64,000 nucleotides of DNA. Origin: Cyanobacteria bacterium REEB417. GTDB taxonomy: Bacteria > Cyanobacteriota > Cyanobacteriia > PCC-6307 > Cyanobiaceae. The number at the start of each line of letters is the position of its first letter. Within the stretch, counting starts at the first letter, position 1. Shown piece by piece: positions 17,840 to 27,403 of this stretch. The translations under genes were made by a program, and so were the position numbers. The notes under the pieces are model-generated. The model saw only the letters and a program-made list of their open reading frames with translations, searched no databases and had not been told where the DNA came from. The stretch is from assembly GCA_018970945.1 (NCBI GenBank), contig JAGWVJ010000002.1:1-64000 (forward strand), read 5' to 3'.

Positions 17840-18651
17840 CCCAGGCCGAGCGGCGGCGTCAGCTGCGGTTGCAGCGTCGTGTTGAAAGCCTGCGCCAGCT
17901 CTGGCGTTTCGTGGTATTCACCGGGGTGGCGGTCGGGCTGGGGATCACCCTGCTTCGCCATGGCTGGGTGCTGCGCGGGCCCGACCAGGTGGAGCTGATC
18001 GGCAGCCGCCAGGTGCAGCGCGATCAGCTCATCCAGGCCGCCGATCTGCGGTTTCCCCTGCCGTTGCTCACCGTGCAACCCAACCGCCTGGCTGCCCAGC
18101 TCTCGGCTGCGCTGCCCGTGGAGCAGGTGCAGGTGGTGCGGCTCATGGCCCCGCCGCGGTTGCGGGTGCAGCTGGTGGACCGCAGGGCTGTGGCCCGGGC
18201 CGAGCGCCGCGGGTCCCAGGGTCCGGAGATCGGCTACGTCGACCAGCTCGGCAACTGGATGACGGCGCGGCAGCAGTCCGGGGCTCTGGTGGCACCGCCC
18301 GATGCCGGTGGTTTCACCTTGATGGTCAAGGGCTGGCAGCCCCAGTACCGGCCGGCCCTGGCCCAGCTGCTCACCCGTCGCCCCCAGTTCGGTGCTGCCG
18401 TGCAGCAGATCCGTTTTGAACCGGGCGGCAGTCTCTGGCTTGATACCAGCACCCTGGGCGCGGTTCGCTTCGGCCCCCTGGATGAGCGCCTTGCCCGCCG
18501 CATCGACGTGCTGGAGCATCTGCTGCGCGAACTGCCGGCCCAGCTCAAGGGGCGTCAGCTGCAGTCCCTTGATCTGAGCGATCCGGAACAGCCCGAGATC
18601 AGCCTGCCCGGCCCGACCCGAGCCGCCCCACCGGCCCCTGCCAGCCGCTGA
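17836..18651 (+). CDS. ftsQ: Cell division protein FtsQ/DivIB
   Basis: Single-pass membrane protein of the divisome, 271 aa. It has a cytoplasmic basic N-terminus ([19 protein letters not shown]), one membrane helix ([15 protein letters not shown]), then a POTRA domain beginning [15 protein letters not shown], and a beta-domain with [11 protein letters not shown] and [15 protein letters not shown]. The GTG start overlaps the stop of the preceding gene. The Pro/Ala-rich C-terminal tail is low-complexity. Assignment rests on POTRA-type features plus position directly before ftsZ. Confidence 0.85.
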   Translation: MTQAERRRQLRLQRRVESLRQLWRFVVFTGVAVGLGITLLRHGWVLRGPDQVELIGSRQVQRDQLIQAADLRFPLPLLTVQPNRLAAQLSAALPVEQVQVVRLMAPPRLRVQLVDRRAVARAERRGSQGPEIGYVDQLGNWMTARQQSGALVAPPDAGGFTLMVKGWQPQYRPALAQLLTRRPQFGAAVQQIRFEPGGSLWLDTSTLGAVRFGPLDERLARRIDVLEHLLRELPAQLKGRQLQSLDLSDPEQPEISLPGPTRAAPPAPASR

Positions 18652-18763
18652 AGACAGGTCGTTGCGTCCAGCGCTGAAACGCGCAAAGGTGTGTCATTGC
18701 TTTGTGACGAGCGCGACCTTGACCGACATAATGCAGCCACCCAGCAACGGCCTTGAGGCCCCG

Positions 18764-19861
18764 ATGACCCAAGCCGCCTCCATGAATGCGGGAATCGTCC
18801 CCAGTCAGTCGGCACGCATCGAAGTGATCGGCGTCGGTGGCGGTGGCAGCAATGCAGTCAACCGCATGATCAGCGCCGAGCTCCAGGGCCTCGGCTACCG
18901 GGTGCTCAACACCGATGCCCAGGCGCTCTTGCAGTCGTCGGCCGACCAGCGCATCCAGCTGGGGCAGAAGCTCACCCGCGGTCTGGGTGCGGGTGGCAAT
19001 CCGGTGATCGGCCAGAAAGCGGCTGAAGAGTCGCGTGCCGAGCTGCAGCAGTCATTGCAGGGTGCCGATCTGGTCTTCATCGCCGCCGGCATGGGTGGCG
19101 GTACCGGCACCGGTGCGGCCCCGATCCTGGCCGAGGTGGCAAAAGAGGTCGGCGCCCTCACCGTGGGGATCGTCACCAAGCCCTTCGGTTTCGAGGGGCG
19201 CAAGCGCATGCGCCAGGCCGAGGAGGGCATCGCCCGGCTGGCTGAGCATGTCGACACCCTGATCGTGATCCCCAATGACCGCCTGCGGGAGGCCATCGCC
19301 GGCGCTCCCCTGAACGAAGCCTTCCGCGCCGCCGATGACGTGCTGCGCATGGGTGTCAAGGGCATCAGCGACATCATCACCAGGCCCGGTCTGGTGAACG
19401 TCGACTTTGCCGATGTGCGCTCGGTCATGGCCGATGCCGGCACCGCTCTGCTGGGCATCGGTGTGGGCTCGGGACGCTCCCGGGCCAGCGAAGCCGCCCA
19501 GGCCGCGATGACCAGCCCCCTGCTCGAGTCGGCCCGCATCGACGGGGCCAAGGGCTGCGTGATCAACATCAGCGGTGGCAAGGACATGACCCTGGAGGAC
19601 ATGACCACCGCTTCAGAGGTGATCTACGACGTGGTCGATCCCGAGGCCAACATCATCGTCGGCGCCGTGGTCGATGAGCGGCTCGAGGGCGAGATCCACG
19701 TGACCGTGATCGCCACCGGGTTTGAAAGCGGCACCCCCTACAGGGCTGAGCGTCCGGCCTTTGGTGGGGTCAGCTTCACCACCACAATCGAGGAACGTGG
19801 CGCAAAAATCCCGCCGTTCCTGCTCAATCGCCAGGCCAAGCCCTCTGATCAGGGGATCTGA
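18764..19861 (+). CDS. ftsZ: Cell division GTPase FtsZ
   Basis: Tubulin-like GTPase that forms the Z ring. The 365-aa protein has the nucleotide motif [11 protein letters not shown]-terminal [15 protein letters not shown], the T7 synergy region around [12 protein letters not shown], and [13 protein letters not shown] 18764 follows a GAGG at 18755-18758 with a 5-nt spacer; in-frame upstream ATGs at 18731 and further are less well placed. The C-terminus is short after [11 protein letters not shown], with only a brief tail. It is followed by a 12-bp palindrome (cctgaattcagg, 19871-19882) and the convergent SRP RNA gene. Confidence 0.96.
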   Translation: MTQAASMNAGIVPSQSARIEVIGVGGGGSNAVNRMISAELQGLGYRVLNTDAQALLQSSADQRIQLGQKLTRGLGAGGNPVIGQKAAEESRAELQQSLQGADLVFIAAGMGGGTGTGAAPILAEVAKEVGALTVGIVTKPFGFEGRKRMRQAEEGIARLAEHVDTLIVIPNDRLREAIAGAPLNEAFRAADDVLRMGVKGISDIITRPGLVNVDFADVRSVMADAGTALLGIGVGSGRSRASEAAQAAMTSPLLESARIDGAKGCVINISGGKDMTLEDMTTASEVIYDVVDPEANIIVGAVVDERLEGEIHVTVIATGFESGTPYRAERPAFGGVSFTTTIEERGAKIPPFLLNRQAKPSDQGI

Positions 19862-19942
19862 ATCCAGGGTCCTGAATTCAGGTGTCTGAATCAACCCGGC
19901 TGTGGAGGTTCGGCAATGTCAATGTTGAGCCTTGAAGAGGGT

Positions 19943-20036
19943 GACCCGGAGTCCACGCCTGCCTTGAGCATCCCTTGTGGCTGCTCCCTTCCGGTCCTGA
20001 CCAGATTTAGGCGTCAGGGCCGCGTGGGTCCGAGTC
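19943..20036 (-). ncRNA. ffs: Signal recognition particle 4.5S RNA
   Basis: On the minus strand the universally conserved SRP domain IV is present: GGTCAGGACCGGAAGGGAGC with the following AGCC. The flanks pair as expected: GACTCGGA with TCCGGGTC and CCACGC with GCGTGG close the hairpin, giving about 94 nt, the size of the short bacterial form. Ends are set from the outer stem and may be off by a few bases. It lies between ftsZ and panB, convergent with ftsZ. Confidence 0.9.
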
Positions 20037-20079
20037 TTTCGGATGCTAGCAAGGGTGCCTTGCTCCGAGTTGGGCCCCG

Positions 20080-20922
20080 ATGCTGCGCCCCGGCGACTGG
20101 TTGAGCCGCAAACAGGAAGGTGCCCCCCTGGCCGTGCTCACAGCCTGGGATGCCCCCACCGGCGCCTGGGTGGCCGAGGCCGGGGTCGATGCCGTACTGG
20201 TGGGCGATTCGCTGGCGATGGTGGCGCTGGGCTATGCGACCACCCTGCCGGTGACCCTCGACGCGATGCTGCACCACTGCTGCGCCGTGGGCCGTGGCGT
20301 GGCTTCGGTGATCGCTGAACCGGCGGCCCAGCCGCTGCTGATCTGCGATCTGCCGTTTCTGAGCTATCAGTGCAGTGCCGACGCCGCCGTTGCCGCCGCC
20401 GGTCGCGTGCTCAAGGAGTCGCCGGCGGCGGCGGTCAAGCTCGAAGGTGCCGAGCCCGAGACGCTGGCCGTGATCGATCGCCTGGTGCGCAGCGGCATCC
20501 CGGTGATGGGACATCTGGGCCTGACGCCGCAGTCGGTGCACCAACTCGGCTACCGCCGCCAGGCGACCGATCCGGTCCGTCAGGAGCGGCTTGAGCGCCA
20601 GGCCGAGGCCTTGCAGCGGGCGGGCTGCTTTGCCCTGGTGATCGAGCATGTACCGGCCTCGCTGGGTCAGCGTCTGCAGCAGGTGCTGGCGATCCCGGTG
20701 ATCGGCATCGGCGCCGGCCCCCACTGCGATGGCCAGGTGCTGGTCACCGCTGACCTGCTGGGCATCAGCGCCTGCCAGCCCCCTTTTGCCAGGCCTGCGG
20801 TGGACCTCAGGGGACAGGCCCTTGCGGCCCTGCGGCAGTGGGTTCGGACCCAACGGGACCCAACGCGCGCAGCAGAGACCGAAGCACCGCATTGCTCAGA
20901 CCCAGCCCCGCTGGATCGCTGA
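20080..20922 (+). CDS. panB: 3-methyl-2-oxobutanoate hydroxymethyltransferase
   Basis: First enzyme of pantothenate synthesis; it transfers a hydroxymethyl group from methylene-tetrahydrofolate to 2-oxoisovalerate. Motifs: [28 protein letters not shown] (Mg ligands), [21 protein letters not shown], and [18 protein letters not shown]. Length 280 aa. The last ~38 codons overlap the end of the convergent hemW gene by 116 nt. The region after LRQWVRTQ is weakly conserved, so it is the tail that carries the overlap. Confidence 0.93.
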   Translation: MLRPGDWLSRKQEGAPLAVLTAWDAPTGAWVAEAGVDAVLVGDSLAMVALGYATTLPVTLDAMLHHCCAVGRGVASVIAEPAAQPLLICDLPFLSYQCSADAAVAAAGRVLKESPAAAVKLEGAEPETLAVIDRLVRSGIPVMGHLGLTPQSVHQLGYRRQATDPVRQERLERQAEALQRAGCFALVIEHVPASLGQRLQQVLAIPVIGIGAGPHCDGQVLVTADLLGISACQPPFARPAVDLRGQALAALRQWVRTQRDPTRAAETEAPHCSDPAPLDR

Positions 20923-22075
20923 GGCGCCAGCGGTTGCCCTCGAGCAGCAGCAGCCCGGCGTCGCGTTCGTGCTGCAGCTGTCGTCCCAGCGCGTCCAGCA
21001 ATGACGCCCCCTGGCCCAGCCCGGCCTGGGCGAGCAGGGACCCCAGCAGCACCCCTTCGCGGCGGCGCAGCCCCACCAGCAACCGCTCATCGAGGGGCAG
21101 CCGGCTGGGCGTGCTTGTCGCGTGGGGGCGTGCCTCCAGCTGCTGCACCCAGGCGGCGTAGGCCTCGCGGGTGCGCGGCCGCGCCAGGCGCTGGCCACCC
21201 AGACAGCTGGTAGCTCCAAGGCCAAAGGCCCACCAGTCGGCCCCGCTCCAGTAGACCCGGTTGTGGCGTGAGGCATGGCCTGGCAGGGCATAGTTCGACA
21301 CCTCGTAGCGTCCGTAGCCGGCGGCCCCCAGGCAGGCGCTGGTGAGCTCCAGCTGGTCGGCGGCGAGGTCGTCATCGGGAAGCTGCAGCTGGCCCCGCTG
21401 CGCGCGTCTGCCGAACACCGTGCCGGGCTCCAGGGTCAGCTCGTAGACCGACAGGTGGGGCGCGCCGGTGGCGATCGCCTGCTGCAGCTGCACCTGCCAG
21501 GCCGCCAGATCCGGCGGGGCCGAGGCCCCGGCAACCGCAGGAACCGCCTGAATCAGATCCAGGCTCCAGCTGCGCAGCTCGCGTTGCTCCATGGCTGCGC
21601 GCAGCCAGCTGATGGCCTGCATCAGATCGTGGCGCCGGTGCCGGCGTCCCAGGCCCGCCAGCACGCTGTCATCAAAGCTCTGGCCGCCCAGGCTCACCCG
21701 GTTGACGCCGGCCGACAGGTAGCCCCTCAGCCGGGTCTCATCGAAGCTGGCTGGATCCAGCTCCAGGGTGACCTCGCAGCCGGGTGCCAGGCCATGGCGC
21801 CGGTGCAGCTGCCCCAGCAGGTTCGCCACCTGGTCCTCACTGAGCAGTGAGGGGGTGCCGCCGCCCAGGTACACCGTGCTCAGCGGCGGACCGCCGCCGC
21901 TGGCGGCGATCTCCCGCTGCAGCAGCTCCAGGTAGGCGGCGATCGTGGCCGAGCCGGGTGCTCCCGCCGCGGCACTGGCCCGGTCGCCCAGCGGCACCAC
22001 CGCAAAGTCGCAGTAAAAGCAGCGCCGATGGCAGAAGGGAATGTGCAGATAGGCGCTGCGGGGGGCAAACATCAC
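20807..22075 (-). CDS. hemW: Radical SAM heme chaperone HemW-like (HemN family)
   Basis: Radical SAM protein with the HemN/HemW motif [16 protein letters not shown] (CX3CX2C), [12 protein letters not shown], and [13 protein letters not shown]. HemW binds heme and delivers it to respiratory enzymes; coproporphyrinogen dehydrogenase activity is not expected because the HemN-specific extra features are absent. 422 aa. The usual family end ([10 protein letters not shown]) is followed by about 20 further residues that lie inside panB on the other strand. Confidence 0.88.
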   Translation of the reverse strand: MMFAPRSAYLHIPFCHRRCFYCDFAVVPLGDRASAAAGAPGSATIAAYLELLQREIAASGGGPPLSTVYLGGGTPSLLSEDQVANLLGQLHRRHGLAPGCEVTLELDPASFDETRLRGYLSAGVNRVSLGGQSFDDSVLAGLGRRHRRHDLMQAISWLRAAMEQRELRSWSLDLIQAVPAVAGASAPPDLAAWQVQLQQAIATGAPHLSVYELTLEPGTVFGRRAQRGQLQLPDDDLAADQLELTSACLGAAGYGRYEVSNYALPGHASRHNRVYWSGADWWAFGLGATSCLGGQRLARPRTREAYAAWVQQLEARPHATSTPSRLPLDERLLVGLRRREGVLLGSLLAQAGLGQGASLLDALGRQLQHERDAGLLLLEGNRWRLSDPAGLGLSNAVLRSLLRALGPVGSEPTAAGPQGPVP

Positions 22076-22160
22076 AGAGGTCGGTTACCCAGGCAGGCCA
22101 AAGGGGCAGGAATCAGGCAAGCTGCCCCGTGGAGGGGCACTGACGTCCCCCAGAGCGGGC

Positions 22161-23402
22161 ATGGTTGACCTCCTCATCCTGATCCTGTTTGTGCTCTCGG
22201 GTGCCGCGGCCGGTTGGCTCGGCGTCGACCTGCTGCCCGAGACGCTGCTGATCCAGGTCGAGGACGCCGAACGGCTGCGCCTGGTGCTGGCCGCCGCCGG
22301 CGCGGGGTTCGGCCTGGTGGCGGGGGTGCTGTTCCGCCAGTTGCGTCGCCGTCTGATGCAGCAGGTGCGCACCATGCCCACCGACCTGCTGATCAGCCGC
22401 GCCGTGGGGCTGATCCTGGGGTTGCTGGTGGCCAACCTGCTGCTGGCGCCCATCCTGCTGCTGCCGCTGCCGTGGGAGGTGATCTTCGTCAAACCACTGG
22501 CGGCGGTGCTCAGCAACGTGTTCTTCGGGGTGCTGGGCTACAACCTGGCCGAGGTGCACGGCCGCACCCTGCTGCGCCTGTTCAACCCCGCCAGCACCGA
22601 AGCCCTGCTGGTGGCCGACGGGGTGCTGCTGCCGGCCAGCGCCAAGATCCTCGACACCAGCGTGATCATCGATGGCCGCATCCGCGGTCTGCTCGAGTCG
22701 GGCCTGCTCGAGGGCCAGGTGATCGTGGCCCAGTGCGTCATCGACGAGCTGCAGGCCCTGGCCGATTCGGCCAATGCCGACAAGCGCGGCAAGGGACGCC
22801 GCGGCCTCAAGCTGCTGGCCGAACTGCGGGAGCAGTACGGCCGTCGCCTGGTGGTCAACAGCACCCGCTACGAGGGCAAGGGGGTCGACGACAAACTGCT
22901 GCGGCTGGCGGCCGACACCGGCGGCACCCTGCTCACCGCCGACTACAACCTGGCCAAGGTGGCCGAGGTGCAGGAGCTCAAGGTCATGAACCTGAGCGAG
23001 CTGGTGATTGCCTTGCGGCCCGAGGTGCAGCCCGGCGATGAGCTGCAGCTCAAGATCGCCCGCGATGGCAAGGAGGCCGACCAGGGTGTCGGTTACCTCG
23101 ACGACGGCACGATGGTGGTGGTCGAGGGAGCCCGTGGCCGCATTGGCGAGCGCCTGCCGGTGATCATCACCGGCGCGCTGCAGAACCCCACCGGTCGCAT
23201 TGTGTTCGGCCGCCTGGATGGCCTGGTCGAGCCTGCGCTGGCCGCCCCGGGCCAGCCCGATCACAGGGCTGATTCCAGGCGTGACGCCAAGCTCGACGCC
23301 AAGGCTGGCAACGACAGCCCCCAGCCCCGGGCCGAGGCCCGCCGCCGCCGCAGCGGCAGGGCGGCCCCTGGAGCCGATCCGGACGCGGCGAACCCCCGCT
23401 AG
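22161..23402 (+). CDS. PIN/TRAM-domain membrane protein (YacL-like)
   Basis: 413 aa with several N-terminal membrane helices (residues ~1-130: LLILILFVLSGAAAGWLG, AVGLILGLLVANLLLAPILLL, VFFGVLGYNLA), a PIN nuclease domain starting KILDTSVIIDGR with further acids in CVIDELQALAD, and TADYNLAKVAEV, then a TRAM domain (DDGTMVVVEGARGRIG). The C-terminal 45 residues are basic, Pro/Ala-rich and disordered. Probably a membrane-tethered RNase. Typical of cyanobacteria and Firmicutes (YacL). Spaced 31 nt from clpR. Confidence 0.87.
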   Translation: MVDLLILILFVLSGAAAGWLGVDLLPETLLIQVEDAERLRLVLAAAGAGFGLVAGVLFRQLRRRLMQQVRTMPTDLLISRAVGLILGLLVANLLLAPILLLPLPWEVIFVKPLAAVLSNVFFGVLGYNLAEVHGRTLLRLFNPASTEALLVADGVLLPASAKILDTSVIIDGRIRGLLESGLLEGQVIVAQCVIDELQALADSANADKRGKGRRGLKLLAELREQYGRRLVVNSTRYEGKGVDDKLLRLAADTGGTLLTADYNLAKVAEVQELKVMNLSELVIALRPEVQPGDELQLKIARDGKEADQGVGYLDDGTMVVVEGARGRIGERLPVIITGALQNPTGRIVFGRLDGLVEPALAAPGQPDHRADSRRDAKLDAKAGNDSPQPRAEARRRRSGRAAPGADPDAANPR

Positions 23403-23433
23403 GCTCGCGGTTTCTGCCTGAGCGGCCCCGCCG

Positions 23434-24141
23434 ATGACGGTGTCAGCCCCCTACTACGGCGATTCGGCGGTGATGCGGACCCCGCCTCCCGATCTGCCGA
23501 GCCTGCTGCTCAAGGAGCGGATCGTGTACCTGGGCTTGCCCCTGTTCAGCGATGACGATGCCAAGCGTCAGATGGGCATCGACGTCACCGAGCTGATCAT
23601 TGCCCAGCTGCTGTATCTGGAGTTTGACAACCCCGACAAGCCGATTTTCTTCTACATCAACTCGACCGGCACCAGCTGGTATTCGGGTGATGCGATCGGC
23701 TTCGAGACCGAGGCCTTTGCGATCGCCGACACGATCAGCTACGTGAAGCCGCCGGTGCACACAATTTGCATCGGTCAGGCCATGGGCACCGCAGCCATGA
23801 TCCTGAGCGCCGGCACCAAGGGCCACCGCGCCGCCCTGCCCCATGCCTCGATCGTGCTGCACCAGCCCCGCAGCGGCGCCCGCGGCCAGGCCACCGACAT
23901 TCAGATCCGGGCCAAGGAGGTGCTGCACAACAAACACACCATGCTCGAGATGCTGGCGACCAACACCGGCAAGAGCGTCGAGGAGCTCGCCCGCGACTCG
24001 GACCGCATGACCTACTTCACCGCCGAGGAGGCCCGGGAGTACGGCCTCATCGACCGGGTGCTCACCAGCCAGAAGGACCTGCCCGGCGGCGGCGCTGCCG
24101 TCGCCGTGACCACCGATCGCAGCCCGGCCGGTATCGGCTGA
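23434..24141 (+). CDS. clpR: ClpR, catalytically inactive ClpP paralogue
   Basis: Subunit of the cyanobacterial mixed ClpP3/R protease core. ClpP fold with LGLPLF, INSTGTSWYSGDAIG and LHQPRSGARGQATD. The catalytic Ser of the ClpP motif GLAASMGAF is replaced by Gly (GQAMGTAAM here), and the catalytic Asp position (DTDRDYF in ClpP) is Met (DSDRMTYF), while the His in LHQP is kept. This matches ClpR, which has a structural role. 235 aa. It lies upstream of an active clpP, and the two products should assemble together. Confidence 0.92.
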   Translation: MTVSAPYYGDSAVMRTPPPDLPSLLLKERIVYLGLPLFSDDDAKRQMGIDVTELIIAQLLYLEFDNPDKPIFFYINSTGTSWYSGDAIGFETEAFAIADTISYVKPPVHTICIGQAMGTAAMILSAGTKGHRAALPHASIVLHQPRSGARGQATDIQIRAKEVLHNKHTMLEMLATNTGKSVEELARDSDRMTYFTAEEAREYGLIDRVLTSQKDLPGGGAAVAVTTDRSPAGIG

Positions 24142-24323
24142 TGCTTGCCTGATCTGACTGGCATGGCTGGTCTGCCGTGCTCGTACCAACCGTGTTCGAG
24201 CAGGGCGCCTGCGCATCACCCTCACCTTCTGCGCACTGACGAGATACTGACGCGACACTGTCTCGACAGTGCTTCAGACCCTCCCCACTCCGGTCCTTCC
24301 GATCCTCACCCACCCCCTGAGCC

Positions 24324-25987
<1,664 letters not shown>

Positions 25988-26004
25988 TCCACCACCTGCT
26001 GCTG

Positions 26005-26949
26005 GTGCTGCTGGCCTGCGGTCTCGACCGCCTGGTCGGTGACCCGCGCTGGTGCCTGCATCCGGTCGTGGTGATGGGCTGGTGCGTTGCCCGCCTGCGG
26101 CGCCTGGCCGAAGCCTGGGCTGGTGAGAGCCCCTGGCGGCTTCGCCTGGCGGGCTGCCTCATCACCATGCTGCTGGTGGGTGGCAGCGGGGGAGCTGGCT
26201 GGGCGCTCACGGCCGTTGCTGCCGCCCTCCCGCCCGACTCGCCGTGGCAGGGACCGGTTGCCTTGCTGGTGGTGATCGCCCTTGCCAGTGCCCTTGCCGG
26301 CCGCAGCCTGGAGCAGGCGATCGCGGCCGTGCTGGGCGATCTGGCCGCCGCCGATCTGCCCGCCGCCCGCACCCGCCTTGCCTGGATTGTGGGACGCGAC
26401 ACCGACCGGCTCAGCGAGTCCGGTGTGCTGCGCGCCCTGGCCGAGACCGCCAGCGAAAACGCTGTCGATGGGGTGTTGGCCCCGTTGTTCTGGATGCTGG
26501 TGGGTGCGGCCCTGGGCCAACCCCTGGCTGTGGCCTGGGGGTTCAAGGCTGCCAGCACCCTCGACTCGATGCTGGGCTATCGGACCGGCAGGTTGCGCTG
26601 GCTCGGCACCGCCGGCGCCCGCCTCGACGACCTGCTCGTCTGGCTGCCCTGCAGGCTCGTGGCCCTGAGCCTGGGACAGCTGCTGCCCGCCCTGCGCGAT
26701 GGGGCCGCCGATCCGTCACCCAACGCCGGGGTCTCCCAGGCGGCCTACGCCCACGCCGTGGGGGTGCAGCTCGGGGGGCTCAACCGCTATGGCGGGGTCG
26801 CTCGGGCCAAACCTCTGCTGGCGGCTGGGGCGCCACCGCCCGATGCGGTTGCTGTGCGGCGCATGCTGGTCCTCAGCCGCTGGGTGCAGCTGGCATGGCT
26901 GCTGTTGGCCTCGGGCTTGGCTCTGTACGTCACGAATGCTCTCAGTTGA
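26005..26949 (+). CDS. cbiB: Adenosylcobinamide-phosphate synthase
   Basis: Integral membrane enzyme that attaches the aminopropanol arm to adenosylcobyric acid. CbiB/CobD signature: CGLDRLVGDPRWCLHPVVVMG at the N-terminus, GRDTDRLSESGVLRALAETASENAVDG (substrate/metal motif), and AASTLDSMLGY, with several membrane helices; 314 aa. The start is uncertain: GTG 26005 is the first normal start codon downstream of the ilvC stop, but it leaves a short N-terminus. It supplies cobalamin that the class II ribonucleotide reductase in this window needs. Confidence 0.9.
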   Translation: MLLACGLDRLVGDPRWCLHPVVVMGWCVARLRRLAEAWAGESPWRLRLAGCLITMLLVGGSGGAGWALTAVAAALPPDSPWQGPVALLVVIALASALAGRSLEQAIAAVLGDLAAADLPAARTRLAWIVGRDTDRLSESGVLRALAETASENAVDGVLAPLFWMLVGAALGQPLAVAWGFKAASTLDSMLGYRTGRLRWLGTAGARLDDLLVWLPCRLVALSLGQLLPALRDGAADPSPNAGVSQAAYAHAVGVQLGGLNRYGGVARAKPLLAAGAPPPDAVAVRRMLVLSRWVQLAWLLLASGLALYVTNALS

Positions 26950-26998
26950 TTGCCGCCGCTTCGCTGCACCCCAATCCTGGGAACAGAGTCAGACGTCC

Positions 26999-27241
26999 AT
27001 GGCCATTCATGAGCTGCTGGAGGATGCGCTCAAGGAGCCATCGATCGGCAGCACGCCCTGCTTTCGCTGGCATGCCACTCCAGTGGGCATCGCCGCCCTG
27101 TGGTGCGCTGAGGCGCCTCCCGGCGCTCCGCCCTATGACGAGGCCCTGCGTGAAGCGCTGCAGGTGGGCCTTGACCTGAGCCGTGAGGAGCGTGAGTTTC
27201 ACCAGGTCAGTTCGGGCCTGGTGCTGCTGTTCCACAGTTGA
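26999..27241 (+). CDS. Small hypothetical protein, 80 aa
   Basis: 80 residues (MAIHELLEDALKEPS...VSSGLVLLFHS) with a compact alpha/beta look, one Cys pair region (CFRW, WCAE) and no signal peptide. An in-frame ATG at 26938 would overlap cbiB. Codon use matches the neighbourhood. No family recognised. Confidence 0.5.
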   Translation: MAIHELLEDALKEPSIGSTPCFRWHATPVGIAALWCAEAPPGAPPYDEALREALQVGLDLSREEREFHQVSSGLVLLFHS

Positions 27242-27323
27242 GAGCACCCGTTGCGTGCGGTGTGATCGGTTGCGGAGCGGCAGCACACGGCTCAGTGCTG
27301 GGAGGGCAGCCTTGGTGACCCAC

Positions 27324-27354
27324 AAAAAAAGATCCGGTGTCAACGACACCGGAC
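27324..27354 (-). terminator. Rho-independent terminator of the DUF839/DUF5648 gene
   Basis: Nine-base perfect stem TCCGGTGTC/GACACCGGA around a 3-base loop, followed on the minus strand by seven T. It lies 50 nt beyond the stop of the 847-aa gene. Confidence 0.88.
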
Positions 27355-27403
27355 CCTGTGCTCCACGGTCTGATCAGGCGCCAGAGCGCCTGATACGGCT
27401 GGT

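Noticed and set aside
19871-19882. Palindrome cctgaattcagg after ftsZ as terminator
   Set aside because: No T-run follows; may only be chance.
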